DNA of 64,000 nt from Chitinophagales bacterium. Lineage in GTDB: Bacteria; Bacteroidota; Bacteroidia; Chitinophagales; LD1. The notes below the pieces were generated by a model. That model was not told the DNA's origin, did no database searches, and saw only the letters and a list, made by a program, of their open reading frames with translations. Both the position numbers and the translations under genes were made by a program. The stretch is from positions 434,001 through 498,000 of the forward strand of contig JAHBTS010000001.1 of assembly GCA_019638515.1 (NCBI GenBank), read 5' to 3'. Positions 54,303-63,696 of this stretch are shown in pieces. Numbering within the stretch: position 1 is the stretch's first letter; each line of letters opens with the position of its first letter.

Positions 54303-55964
54303 TTAATTTTCTATGAGTTCTTTGGCATTGGCAAGTGCTGCGGGTGTGATATTTTCACCACTAAGCATTTTGGCTACTTCGTGCAATCGCTCTTCGGAGT
54401 TGAGCTGCTTTATGCGTGTGTGTGTGCGCTCGCCTTGCAGTTCTTTGTAAATATGGAAATGCTGTTTTCCGGCTGTGGCAATTTGTGGAAGATGCGTAAT
54501 GCAAATTAGCTGATGGTGTTGGCTAAGTTGCTTCATTAGTTCGCCAACGCGCTTGGCTACTTCACCGGAAATTCCGGTATCTATTTCATCAAAAATCATG
54601 GTAGGAAGCGTTGCTGCTTCGGCTAAAACAGATTTTATGCATAGCATAAGTCGTGAGAGTTCACCTCCCGATGCCACATTTTTTAATGCTTGTGGTGCTA
54701 TGCCTTTATTGGCAGAAAATAGAAGTTGTACTTCGGAAAATCCTGTTGGGGAAAGTTGTTGATGTTGGGTGAAATTTACTTCTACTAAAAAAGTGGCATT
54801 GGGCATTCCTACTTTTTGCAGTAGTTCTTTTACTTGTTTTGAAAAAGAGGGTGCGGCATTGGTTCTGTTGGTATGTAGTAATTGTGCGGTTTGTAATAGT
54901 TTTTCTTCGCTGGTTTTTATAGTTTTTTGCAGTGCGGCAATATTGCTTTCGAGTTGGGTGTTTTGGGTGTTTTTTTCTTGTAGTTGAAGGGCTATTTCCA
55001 ATAGGTTGTCGGCATTTTCTACTTGATGTTTTTTGCACAGTTTATGAAGCAAAAGCAGTCGCTCATTTATAGTTGCTAAGCGTTCCGGCTGTATGGAAAT
55101 ATCATCGGAAAGATTTTCTAATTCACGGAAAATATCTTTGAGTTCTATGACGGTGCTGTGGAGGCGCTCGCTTAGTTCTGCCAGTTGTTTGTTGAATGAT
55201 TTTACGGGCTTTAGCTCATTGATACTTTCCGATAGCAAACCGATGATGGATATTTCTTGTTCGTCTATAAAGCCTGCCACTTTTTGAATGGCAATTTTTA
55301 TGTTTTCGGCATTGCTTAAAGTGCTTTGTTCTTCTTCTAGTTGAAGCTGTTCGCCTGCTTCAATTTTGGCTTCGTTTAATTCATGTAACTGAAATGAAAA
55401 AAAGTCGTTTTCGGCAGTAGCCTGCCGGAGTTGCGCCTGCAAATTTTCCAACTGTGCAACATCTTTTTTGTGTTGAAAATATTGCGCAGTGTAGGAAGAA
55501 AGCAGTGGCTTGTTTTGTGCTAAAGTGTCAAGCATTTCCATTTGAAAACCGCTTTCGGCAAGCGAAAGAGTTTCGTGCTGCGAATGGAGGTTTACTAATT
55601 GTTCACCTATGTTTTTTAATACTTGAAGTGTAACGGGCGTATCGTTTACAAATGCCCTGCTTTTACCCGATGCGTTAATTTCTCTTCGCAAAACGGTTTC
55701 GGGTTCGCAATCTAATTCGTTGGCTGCGAGCAGTTGTTCCAGCGTGGGGGAAGGCTTGCCGAAAACAGCTTCTACCGTACATTTTTGCTGTTGGTTAAAG
55801 AGTGCTTTAGTATCGGCTCTTTCGCCCAAAACCAACGCAAGTGCGCCTAAAATAATGGATTTGCCGGCTCCGGTTTCTCCGGTCATGGTGTTTAATCCAC
55901 TGCCGAAGTTTATTTCAAGCTCGTCAATAATGGCGTAATTTTGGATAGAGATACTTTTGAGCAT
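54303..55964 (-). CDS. recN: DNA repair protein RecN
   Basis: A 553-aa SMC-like ATPase for double-strand break repair. Walker A is GETGAGKSI (about residues 30-38). Two long coiled-coil arms (about 150-360) flank a helical centre. The ABC signature is VASGGELSRLM and Walker B is PTMIFDEIDTGISG (about 465-478). ATG 55964 is chosen because homologues start at MLKSISIQNYAI; the frame runs open for 44 further codons upstream but with no conserved content. It heads an operon with the Nif3-like and zinc-ribbon genes. Confidence 0.96.
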   Translation of the reverse strand: MLKSISIQNYAIIDELEINFGSGLNTMTGETGAGKSIILGALALVLGERADTKALFNQQQKCTVEAVFGKPSPTLEQLLAANELDCEPETVLRREINASGKSRAFVNDTPVTLQVLKNIGEQLVNLHSQHETLSLAESGFQMEMLDTLAQNKPLLSSYTAQYFQHKKDVAQLENLQAQLRQATAENDFFSFQLHELNEAKIEAGEQLQLEEEQSTLSNAENIKIAIQKVAGFIDEQEISIIGLLSESINELKPVKSFNKQLAELSERLHSTVIELKDIFRELENLSDDISIQPERLATINERLLLLHKLCKKHQVENADNLLEIALQLQEKNTQNTQLESNIAALQKTIKTSEEKLLQTAQLLHTNRTNAAPSFSKQVKELLQKVGMPNATFLVEVNFTQHQQLSPTGFSEVQLLFSANKGIAPQALKNVASGGELSRLMLCIKSVLAEAATLPTMIFDEIDTGISGEVAKRVGELMKQLSQHHQLICITHLPQIATAGKQHFHIYKELQGERTHTRIKQLNSEERLHEVAKMLSGENITPAALANAKELIEN

Positions 55965-56108
55965 AACAAAGCAACGAAGCAAAAAAAGTAAAACAAATGG
56001 TATTGAAGAATACTCGTGAGTGAAGGCGTAATTAAATACAGAAAAATTAACCGATGCTATGTTGCATAAAGCCGAAACTAATCTTTTCTTGCGCACTTAT
56101 TTTTTACA

Positions 56109-58229
56109 ATGCAGTACGCACTTATTTTTTTCTTCTCCCTATTGTTTGCCGTAGGGCAAGTTGGAGCTCAATCGGCATATATTGTAAATCCCGAAAATGT
56201 AACTATTGCCCGCGATAGTTTTGGTGTGCCACATATTTTTGGAAAAACTGATGCCGATGTGGCATATGGTTTGGCATGGGCAAATTCCGAAGATGCTTTT
56301 CATGTGGCGCAAGATTTGCTTTATACCTCTAAAGGATTTATGGGAAGATCGGGAGGTGTAAGTGGCGCTAAAGCCGATTTTTTTGTGCATGCAATTGGAG
56401 CCAGGCAGTTGGTAAACGAAAGGTTTGAAAGCGATTTGTCTCCGGCATTCAGGAAGTATTTAAGTGGCTTTACGCAGGGTATCAATGCTTATGCGGCTGC
56501 GCATCCCGAAGATGTGCGCATTAAGAAAGCATTTCCCATAAATGAGAAAGATGTGTTGGTTGCGTATGTTACCATTATGAGTTTTATGAGTACCGCAGGC
56601 GATAAAGTTGGCGATGCTGTAAGTGGGAAGTATGATGGCGAAAAAGTTATTTTCGATAGCAATAATTCACTGGGTACCGTTGGCTCAAACGCTTTTGCTT
56701 TGGCGGCATCTAAGACCACAGACGGTAAAACGTATTTGTGTATAAATCCACACATGTTTATGGAAGGTCAGTTGAGTTTTTACGAAGCTCATCTGTGCAG
56801 CGAAGAAGGTTTGAATATTTCAGGACCAATGTTTCATGGAAGCAGTTCGCTGGCAATGGGTGTAAATAAACACTTAGGTTGGGGAATGACTTGGAATTAC
56901 ATGAAAAAGGCAGATGTATTTAAGTTGAAAATGCATCCCCAAAAGAAGTATTACTATGAGTTTGATGGTGCTTGGGTAAAGTTAGAAAAACGCCCTGTGT
57001 GGCTCAAGGTAAAAGTGAAAGGCTTGCAGGTGGCTGTAAAGAAAACAACCTATTGGAGTAAATATGGCGCTACAGTAAAAAGCGATAAGGGCAATAATTT
57101 TTATGCTATACGCTTTGGTGCAAACCAAACTATAAAAACGCCACAGCAACTCTACGAAATGAATAAGGCCGATAGCTATGAATCTTATTGGAAAGCATTG
57201 CGCAATAATGCTTTGGCATTGTTCAATATAGTGTATGCCGATGAAAAGAATAATATATTTTATTTAAGCAATGGCGAAATTCCCGATAGGAATTTGAAAA
57301 TGGATTGGCACGGTATTATGCCCGGAAACACCTCTCAAAATTTATGGACAAAGTTATTGCCCAACGATAGTTTACCACATGTAATAAATCCGGCTTGCGG
57401 GTTTGTAATGAATACTAATAATACACCATTCGATGCCACTTGCGAAGGGCAAAACGATAACCCCAATCGCTATCCGCGCTATTTGGTAGATGAGCGCCCC
57501 GGCAATAATAATAGAGCCATACAATTGAGGAAAGCACTATTGGCAAAAGAAAAGTTTGATTTCAGCGATTTGCGTGAAATAAAGTTCAACTATGCCATAT
57601 CCAAAGAGTCGCCATTGTATCGCTCCTTGCAGCCTTTATTTAATCTGGACACCGTTATGTATCCCGAATTTGCAACGGCTATTAGAACTTTAAAGAGTTG
57701 GAATTTAGTGTGCGATACCAATTCTTATGGCACGGCAGTAGTGGGTGCTTTTATGCAAGTTTTATTTGACAAGCGTGGCCGCAGCGATGCCAGTTTTGTT
57801 TCGGGATTCTCTATTACCGAAGATGAAACCGTAGAAACATTACGTAAAGGATTAGCATTTCTTAAAGAAAAGTTTGGTTCTGAGTTGGTGCGCTGGGGCG
57901 ATATACATGTAAACTATCGCGCAGGAAAAATGGTGCCAATGAATGGATTTCCCGATGTGCTTTCTCCAACATATCCTGTGCAAAAAGTAATTAACGGCAA
58001 AACATATTTGGTGCCAACTCATGGCGATACCTATACCATGTTTGCCAAGTTCGGGAATCATGGTGTAGAAGCCATGCAATCGCTGCTGCCTACCGGAAAT
58101 TCATTGCGGGAAACTAGCCCGCATTACAACGATCAAATAGAATTGTTTCGCGATGTGCGCCTCAAACAAATGAGTTTAGATAAGGACATAATCTTAAAAG
58201 AGGCAATAAAAATTTATCACCCAAAATAA
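56109..58229 (+). CDS. Penicillin acylase-family Ntn-hydrolase
   Basis: A 706-aa exported amidohydrolase. Signal peptide ends at VGAQS (about residue 21). The alpha-chain part has TIARDSFGVPHIFGKTDADV (about 32-51), a family hallmark. The nucleophile is S193 in LGTVGSNAFALAAS, which becomes the N-terminus of the beta chain after autocleavage. NTNNTPFDAT and PTGNSLRETSPHYNDQ near the C-terminus are conserved too. Members cleave penicillins, acyl-homoserine lactones or other N-acyl amides. The native substrate here is unknown. Confidence 0.93.
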   Translation: MQYALIFFFSLLFAVGQVGAQSAYIVNPENVTIARDSFGVPHIFGKTDADVAYGLAWANSEDAFHVAQDLLYTSKGFMGRSGGVSGAKADFFVHAIGARQLVNERFESDLSPAFRKYLSGFTQGINAYAAAHPEDVRIKKAFPINEKDVLVAYVTIMSFMSTAGDKVGDAVSGKYDGEKVIFDSNNSLGTVGSNAFALAASKTTDGKTYLCINPHMFMEGQLSFYEAHLCSEEGLNISGPMFHGSSSLAMGVNKHLGWGMTWNYMKKADVFKLKMHPQKKYYYEFDGAWVKLEKRPVWLKVKVKGLQVAVKKTTYWSKYGATVKSDKGNNFYAIRFGANQTIKTPQQLYEMNKADSYESYWKALRNNALALFNIVYADEKNNIFYLSNGEIPDRNLKMDWHGIMPGNTSQNLWTKLLPNDSLPHVINPACGFVMNTNNTPFDATCEGQNDNPNRYPRYLVDERPGNNNRAIQLRKALLAKEKFDFSDLREIKFNYAISKESPLYRSLQPLFNLDTVMYPEFATAIRTLKSWNLVCDTNSYGTAVVGAFMQVLFDKRGRSDASFVSGFSITEDETVETLRKGLAFLKEKFGSELVRWGDIHVNYRAGKMVPMNGFPDVLSPTYPVQKVINGKTYLVPTHGDTYTMFAKFGNHGVEAMQSLLPTGNSLRETSPHYNDQIELFRDVRLKQMSLDKDIILKEAIKIYHPK

Positions 58230-58272
58230 TAATAGACAAAGAACGTGATAGGTGTAATAAACATTGCCCGTT

Positions 58273-58280
58273 TACTTTTG
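58273..58280 (+). promoter_or_regulatory. -7 promoter element upstream of the clpP paralogue
   Basis: TACTTTTG matches TAnnTTTG exactly. No clear TTG lies 17-23 bases upstream. The gene start is 83 bases downstream, leaving a ~75-base leader. Confidence 0.4.
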
Positions 58281-58362
58281 TAGAAACGCAGTTGTGTAGT
58301 ATGTTGCATTAAATTTTTGGAAAACAAAAAATCGTGTAGGTTTGAAACCTATTTTTAAAACA

Positions 58363-58977
58363 ATGATGAAGAGCATTTTAAACGAAGAGCCTGAAAAACC
58401 GGGCAAAGCCGATGAAGCAATGGAAAAATTTGCAGGAGGCTTAATGAAGTTCGACAATAAATTTCTCGAACAACGCAAAGTGTTTTTGTGGGGTCCCGTT
58501 CACGATGAATCTGCCGAAAAGGTTGTAAACAGGTTACTTTTCTTAGAGGCAAACGATCCCGGAAAAGATATATTCTTTTATATAAATTCTCCCGGAGGCG
58601 TAGTAACCAGCGGAATGGTTATTTACGATACAATGAAACTTATTTCTTCTCCCGTACATACTATCTGTATGGGCTTAGCTGCTTCTATGGGTTCCATTTT
58701 GTTGAGCGGAGGTGTAAAAGGGAAGCGCCTTATTTTCCCAAATGGAAGGGTGATGATTCATCAACCTTCGCTGGGTGGTATGTACGGACAAGCAACCGAT
58801 ATTGAGATTACAGCCAAAGAAATTCAGAAAACGAAAGAGTTGAGTGCCAAAATTCTTGCAGACAATTGCGGCAAACCTTTTGAAAAAATAATGAAAGATT
58901 TTGATCGCGACCACTGGATGAATGCACAAGAGGCGTTGGAATATGGTATTGTAGATGGATTTGCAAATTCGTTTTAA
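58363..58977 (+). CDS. clpP: ClpP-type protease subunit (paralogue)
   Basis: A 204-aa serine protease subunit. The triad is S108 (GLAASMGS), H133 (MIHQPSLGG) and D183 (FDRDHWM). NSPGG (about 75-79) forms the oxyanion region. The N-terminus has an unusual charged stretch (about 5-35, [19 protein letters not shown]) in place of the short ClpP propeptide and axial loop. It is not next to tig or clpX, the usual site of the housekeeping clpP, so it is likely a second copy. ATG 58363 (or the adjacent 58366) is preferred to TTG 58342. The next gene follows with no gap. Confidence 0.92.
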   Translation: MMKSILNEEPEKPGKADEAMEKFAGGLMKFDNKFLEQRKVFLWGPVHDESAEKVVNRLLFLEANDPGKDIFFYINSPGGVVTSGMVIYDTMKLISSPVHTICMGLAASMGSILLSGGVKGKRLIFPNGRVMIHQPSLGGMYGQATDIEITAKEIQKTKELSAKILADNCGKPFEKIMKDFDRDHWMNAQEALEYGIVDGFANSF

Positions 58978-59382
58978 ATGTTGCAGAAAGACCAACATGT
59001 TGAAATAGCCCGCCTGCAAGGCGATATTGCCGGATTGCTTGGAATGCCGCAAGAAAACATTGTGTTTAATTTCAAGCAGCGAAACGAAACTGTGCGCCTC
59101 GATATGGTTACTATTAATCCCAAACACGAGCAATCATTTTTGTTTCACAGTACCGATGGTACCGATAAAACCGATGCGTTGCGCAAAATGGTGGAGTATA
59201 TTCAAGACCATTATCACCACGAAAATAGTATGACAATTCAGTGGATGAAAGTGGGAGAAAATAAACTCTATACCTCTTATTTCCGGGCTATAAATATGTA
59301 TGAGGCCTTAGATAAATTTTATTACGAGCGCGATTTAAACCAGTATAAAATATTCAGCATTTCGCTTAATCCCGTAAGTTAA
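58978..59382 (+). CDS. Small protein of unknown function, coupled to the clpP paralogue
   Basis: A 134-aa cytosolic protein whose ATG follows directly after the clpP stop. It has no signal peptide or membrane helix. The sequence is an alpha/beta mix: VEIARLQGDIAGLLGM, a strand pair NIVFNFKQRNETVRLDMVTI, a helix DKTDALRKMVEYIQDHYHHE, and YTSYFRAINMYEALDKFYYE. I do not recognise the family. The tight link suggests a substrate adaptor, regulator or unrelated metabolic role; no motif decides. It is 2 bases from the acylphosphatase gene, making a three-gene operon. Confidence 0.8.
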   Translation: MLQKDQHVEIARLQGDIAGLLGMPQENIVFNFKQRNETVRLDMVTINPKHEQSFLFHSTDGTDKTDALRKMVEYIQDHYHHENSMTIQWMKVGENKLYTSYFRAINMYEALDKFYYERDLNQYKIFSISLNPVS

Positions 59383-59384
59383 GA

Positions 59385-59666
59385 ATGGTAGAAATTATTC
59401 ACCGCAATATTACGGTAAGCGGAAAAGTTCAAGGTGTTTGGTTTAGAAAGTTCACACAAGAGCGCGCTGCCATATTGGGTGTAAAAGGCTGGGTAAGGAA
59501 TACTCAAGAAGGCAATGTTTACATAGAGGCCGAAGCAGAAAGTTCGGTAATGGAAATATTCTTAGAAAGCGTGAAGCAGGGAAGCCCGCTTTCGCAAGTG
59601 CAAAATATGGTGGTGGAGGAGGCTCCGGTAAAATACTTCATAGCCTTCGAAATTCTCTATACATAA
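59385..59666 (+). CDS. Acylphosphatase
   Basis: A 93-aa ferredoxin-like enzyme that hydrolyses carboxyl-phosphate bonds. The catalytic R21 lies in KVQGVWFRKFTQ and N39 in GWVRNTQEGNVYIEAEAE, and both are present. Length is standard. It sits 2 bases after the unknown small gene and so belongs to the clpP paralogue operon. Confidence 0.95.
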   Translation: MVEIIHRNITVSGKVQGVWFRKFTQERAAILGVKGWVRNTQEGNVYIEAEAESSVMEIFLESVKQGSPLSQVQNMVVEEAPVKYFIAFEILYT

Positions 59667-59782
59667 GGTTTTGCAAACTGTTTGGGATTAAGAAAACTGT
59701 GCCTTGTGGTTTAGTTTATTTTATACTGCTACACTCTGTATTTCTTATGTTGAAAATAATTTAAGCATTTCACACAAGCGTT

Positions 59783-59790
59783 TATTTTTG
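59783..59790 (+). promoter_or_regulatory. Possible -7 element of the tolC-adaptor operon
   Basis: TATTTTTG fits TAnnTTTG. TTT at 59760-59762 lies 20 bases upstream in place of TTG. The GTG start at 59819 is 29 bases downstream. Confidence 0.4.
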
Positions 59791-59818
59791 TATGAAATCA
59801 ATGTATCTAAAATAATTT

Positions 59819-61213
59819 GTGAGAGTCATTCTACTGCTACTGTTGTTATTGTTATTGCTGCCTTTTAGCCAGCAGGCCCAAAGTTGGACTTTAGAAAAGT
59901 GCGTACAATACGCATTAGATAACAACATAAATGTAAAGCAAGCGCAACTGCAAAAAGAAATTTCGCAAAAGCAATTAACGCAAAGTTATCTTTCTACTTT
60001 TTTGCCAACCATAGATGCAGCCGTTAATTACAATGTGAGTGTAGGAAATTCAGTAAATGCATTTACCTATTCGGTAGTGCAGGGAAGTTTGCAAACCGTT
60101 ACCGGAAACATACAGGCTTCTATGCCAATTTTTACAGGGTTACAGCAAATTCATGGTATAAAAAAATCGAAAAGCGATTTGGCCGCTGCGGCCTTCGATG
60201 CTGAGGATGTAAAGAATAATGCTGTACTTTCGGTTACTTCTTCCTTTTTAAATGTAATTCTAGCTAAGGAAATTTTAAAGGTGGCAGAAAAGCAATTGCA
60301 GCTTACATTAGAGCAAGTTGCTGTTACCGATAAGCGCGTGCAGAGCGGCTCTCTTCCGGAGTCGGCATTGCTGGAACTGCAAGCACAAAAAGCACGAAAC
60401 GAAGCCGATATTGTAAGCGCAAAAAATCAAATAGACATAGCAACTGTGGTGCTGAAAAACCTATTGCTTCTTCCGGCAGAAAGTGGTTTTGAATTGGAGG
60501 TGCCGGAGATAAAAGCCAACACATTGTCTATGGATCCCGGGCAATCGGTTACTTCAATTTTTAAGAGTGCCCTAGCTGCCCAACCTTCAATAAAAGCGGC
60601 AGAAGCGCGTATTCAAAGTGCACAGTATTCAGTGAAAATAGCTCGTGGTGCATTTAGTCCTACACTTTCAATTTTTGGAAGTTTAGGTAGCAATTTTTCC
60701 GACCAGAATAAGCGGCCTACTGCTTACGATACAACTTATATTGGCGGTATTTTTCCGCAGGTAATTCCTAAAGATTACAAGCTGGTTCCTTTGCATGAGC
60801 AACTTAACCAAAGTTTGAGGAAAGTGGGCGGTATTTCATTAAATATCCCAATTTCTGGAAAAGGTCAGCGCTTTACCAACGAGCAAATTTCACGGATTCA
60901 ACTACAATCGCGGCAATTAGATTTAGAGAGCAAAAAGAACCAGTTGAATCAACAAGTTACCGAGGCATACACCAACGCACGTGCAGCAGCTGAATCTTTT
61001 AATGCTAATCAAAAAAGTTTCGATGCCGCACGTCAATCTTTTGAAGCTACAAAACTTCGTTTTAATAATGGCATGGTTTCGCAATTCGATTTTGAAAGAA
61101 CCCGCACCAATATGCTGGTGGCAGAATCGCAAATGTTGCAATCTAAATACACTTTTGTGTTTAGGCAAAAGGTGTTAGACTTTTATCAGGGTAAAAAAAT
61201 TACGTTGGATTAA
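59819..61213 (+). CDS. TolC-family outer-membrane efflux protein
   Basis: A 464-aa protein. A leucine-rich signal peptide (residues 1-20, start GTG) is followed by two OEP repeats. The first has WTLEKCVQYALDNNINVKQA (about 23-42) and the helical arm QLTLEQVAVTDKRVQSGSLP. The second has ARIQSAQYSVKIARGAFSPT and ATKLRFNNGMVSQFDFERTR. It forms the outer channel of a tripartite pump. The start is GTG because no in-frame ATG precedes the signal. It ends 18 bases before the adaptor gene. Confidence 0.93.
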   Translation: MRVILLLLLLLLLLPFSQQAQSWTLEKCVQYALDNNINVKQAQLQKEISQKQLTQSYLSTFLPTIDAAVNYNVSVGNSVNAFTYSVVQGSLQTVTGNIQASMPIFTGLQQIHGIKKSKSDLAAAAFDAEDVKNNAVLSVTSSFLNVILAKEILKVAEKQLQLTLEQVAVTDKRVQSGSLPESALLELQAQKARNEADIVSAKNQIDIATVVLKNLLLLPAESGFELEVPEIKANTLSMDPGQSVTSIFKSALAAQPSIKAAEARIQSAQYSVKIARGAFSPTLSIFGSLGSNFSDQNKRPTAYDTTYIGGIFPQVIPKDYKLVPLHEQLNQSLRKVGGISLNIPISGKGQRFTNEQISRIQLQSRQLDLESKKNQLNQQVTEAYTNARAAAESFNANQKSFDAARQSFEATKLRFNNGMVSQFDFERTRTNMLVAESQMLQSKYTFVFRQKVLDFYQGKKITLD

Positions 61214-61231
61214 ACCTTTATTTCTTAGAAA

Positions 61232-62587
61232 ATGAAAAACAACAAAACGCTTATATGGCTCGGTGCAGCAGTAGCATTGTTGCTGGTTTTGGCAGTTGCC
61301 GCAAAGCGCATGGGCTGGATTGGAGGCAATGCCGGAAAGAAGGTTGCGGTTGAAAAAGTAGAAAAGCATACTATTATAGAAACGGTTACAGCAAGCGGAA
61401 AATTAGTGCCGTTGAGCGAGGTGAAACTAAGTTCTGAAGTGAGTGGCGAGGTTATTCAGCTAAATGTAAAAGAAGGAGACTCGGTTCAAAAAGGTGCCTT
61501 GCTTGCAGTAATAAATCCTGCAATTTACGAAGCTATTGTTACCCAGTCCGAAGCCGGATTAAACCAAATTAAAGCATCGCGCAGTAGCTCTAAGGCGAAT
61601 TTAATTCAGGCAAAAGCACAGTATAATCAAGCCAAAACAACATTTAATCGCAATAAGGCATTGCACGACCAAAAAGTAATTTCCGATGCGGAGTTTGAAA
61701 GTTTTAAGTTGCAGCTAGAGCAAGCAGAGGCTGCTTTTAAAACGGCAGAAGAGCAAGTAAATGCTGCAGGTTTTAATATTGCAAGTGCCGAGGCGCAGGT
61801 AAAGCAAGCAAAAGACAATTTACTTAAAACTAAAATCTACGCACCCATGAGCGGTATCGTAAGTTTAGTGAATGTAAAATTGGGTGAGCGTGTGGTTGGT
61901 ACAGCCCAAATGGCTGGTACCGAAATTATCCGCATTGCCGATTTAGACAATATGTTGGCGCAAGTAGATGTAAACGAAAACGATGTGCTGCGCGTACATG
62001 TAAACGACACTGCCGATGTGGAAGTAGATGCTTATTTAGGGAAAAAATTCAAGGCAGTTGTTACACAAGTGGCATATAGTTCTACGGCCACATCTATCCT
62101 TGCTTCTCAGGCTACCAATTTTGTGGTAAAGTTAAAATTGCTGAAAGATTCATACCATGAATTGATTGATTTGAAACGCGGTGTGCGCTATCCTTTTCGC
62201 CCCGGTATGAGCGCTACGGTAGATATTAAAACGGCCTCTAAAACCGATGTGTTAGCAGTGCCTATTCAGGCAGTAACTATTAGAGAAGATGAAACTGCTA
62301 AGAGCAGGCGATTAAGCGATGCCGAAACTAAAGGTGATGATGCTTTGCAGCAGAAGAAAAAAGTATCGGAAATAGTATTTGTTACCGATGGTAAAAGTGT
62401 AAGAGCCGTGCAAGTTGCTACAGGTATTCAAGATGCAGAATACATTGAAATTGAAGAAGGCTTAAAGGAAAACTGGGTTGTGGTAAAAGCTCCTTTTAAA
62501 GCCATCTCTAAAGATTTAAAAGATGGCGATCTAGTAAAAGTGGTTTCTGAAAAAGAACTCTTTAGCGAAGGCGAGGGCAGAGAATAA
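61232..62587 (+). CDS. Periplasmic adaptor (HlyD/MacA-type) of a tripartite efflux system
   Basis: A 451-aa membrane-fusion protein. One transmembrane anchor (about residues 8-26), a biotinyl-lipoyl half (SEVSGEVIQLNVKEGDSVQK, about 65-84), a coiled-coil hairpin (about 100-195, including TFNRNKALHDQKVISDAEFE), the second lipoyl half (YAPMSGIVSLVNVKLGERV), a beta barrel (about 230-345) and a membrane-proximal domain with ITIREDETAKSRRL. It would bridge the TolC above to an ABC or RND pump. No pump gene follows: the next gene is arginase on the other strand. The upstream TolC gene is clearly its partner. Confidence 0.93.
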   Translation: MKNNKTLIWLGAAVALLLVLAVAAKRMGWIGGNAGKKVAVEKVEKHTIIETVTASGKLVPLSEVKLSSEVSGEVIQLNVKEGDSVQKGALLAVINPAIYEAIVTQSEAGLNQIKASRSSSKANLIQAKAQYNQAKTTFNRNKALHDQKVISDAEFESFKLQLEQAEAAFKTAEEQVNAAGFNIASAEAQVKQAKDNLLKTKIYAPMSGIVSLVNVKLGERVVGTAQMAGTEIIRIADLDNMLAQVDVNENDVLRVHVNDTADVEVDAYLGKKFKAVVTQVAYSSTATSILASQATNFVVKLKLLKDSYHELIDLKRGVRYPFRPGMSATVDIKTASKTDVLAVPIQAVTIREDETAKSRRLSDAETKGDDALQQKKKVSEIVFVTDGKSVRAVQVATGIQDAEYIEIEEGLKENWVVVKAPFKAISKDLKDGDLVKVVSEKELFSEGEGRE

Positions 62588-62598
62588 AATGCTTGCGT

Positions 62599-63558
62599 TT
62601 AAGTGTTTAACTCTAACTGGCGCACTACTTTTTGCAGAATTTCAAACACAGTTTCTGCCATTACGTTTTCACTATCCAAAGTTGGATTCACCTCTGTAAA
62701 TTCAAGGCAGCAAACTCGCTCATTTTGTAATAAATCTAAGATTATATCGGCAGCCTCGCGTTCATTTATGCCTCCTTTTACAGGCGTTCCGGTGCCGCGG
62801 CTTACGGTAGGGTCTAAGCTATCTACATCAAACGAAATATAAATTTTATCGCAATGTGCAAGGTATTTAATAGCCTCTCTGCATACTTTTGTAACACCTG
62901 TTTTGCGGATATCATTGGTAGTAAAATTCTTTACTTTGTGTTGTTTTAGCAAGTAGGCTTCTTGTTCTTCGAAATCGCGCAGGGTCATAAAAAGCAAATC
63001 GCGATATTCAATTTTGGGCGAAATGCCGCCAACATTTTTGAGCATCTCCCACAGTTCTATGGTTTCGTAATCAAGGTCGTTTACTTTATTTTCTATGTTG
63101 TCTTCTCCTAATGCAATGGCTAGAGGCATGCCGTGCATATTGCCCGAAGGTGTGGTGAAAGGAGAGTGGAGGTCGGCATGTGCATCAATCCAAATTACAC
63201 CAATGCGCGAATCGGGATACGCCATTTTTATACCGGCAATGGTGCTGCTGGCATTGCTGTGGTCGCCCGAAATTATAATGGGAAAGCGACCATCGCGCAA
63301 GGTGTCGCGCACGGCTGCTCCGGTGCGTTCATGCATTTTTAATACGCTGCGAATGCGTTTGGCATAGCGGCTATCGAAGCCTGTAAAGAGCGCTGCATTA
63401 TCGTCTGGAATTGCAAGGCTGCGATGGTTTTTAAAGAAGGAACTTCTAAAATCGTGAGCTGCAATTTTTATGGCATCTACACCCAAGCTTGCACCTCTGG
63501 TTCCTGCGCCTACTTCGCTTTTGTTTTCGAGTATTCTTATGTTTTTTGCCTTTGCCAT
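62599..63558 (-). CDS. Arginase/agmatinase/formiminoglutamase-family ureohydrolase
   Basis: A 319-aa binuclear manganese hydrolase. Metal ligands: H100 (ISGDHSNAS), D125/H127/D129 (IWIDAHADLHSP) and D244/D246 (ISFDVDSLDP). The PVKGGINEREA motif follows. It could hydrolyse arginine, agmatine or formiminoglutamate; arginase is favoured by the GTPVKGG segment, but the substrate loop is not decisive. It starts 138 bases from the MerR-type gene on the same strand. Confidence 0.9.
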   Translation of the reverse strand: MAKAKNIRILENKSEVGAGTRGASLGVDAIKIAAHDFRSSFFKNHRSLAIPDDNAALFTGFDSRYAKRIRSVLKMHERTGAAVRDTLRDGRFPIIISGDHSNASSTIAGIKMAYPDSRIGVIWIDAHADLHSPFTTPSGNMHGMPLAIALGEDNIENKVNDLDYETIELWEMLKNVGGISPKIEYRDLLFMTLRDFEEQEAYLLKQHKVKNFTTNDIRKTGVTKVCREAIKYLAHCDKIYISFDVDSLDPTVSRGTGTPVKGGINEREAADIILDLLQNERVCCLEFTEVNPTLDSENVMAETVFEILQKVVRQLELNT

Positions 63559-63696
63559 TACTTGTTTGTTTCGTGAGGCAAACCTTAGCCTAAAAGTGAA
63601 TTATGGTTTTAAATAGAAAAATAAAACCCAGTTGGCTTGGTTGCTAAAAATATCTGTCCGTTGGCGAAAGTAAAAGGTTTATTGAGAAATGAAAGT

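Noticed and set aside
55965-56096. Longer recN start
   Set aside because: The added 44 residues precede MLKSISIQNYAI, the universal RecN beginning, and look like untranslated sequence.
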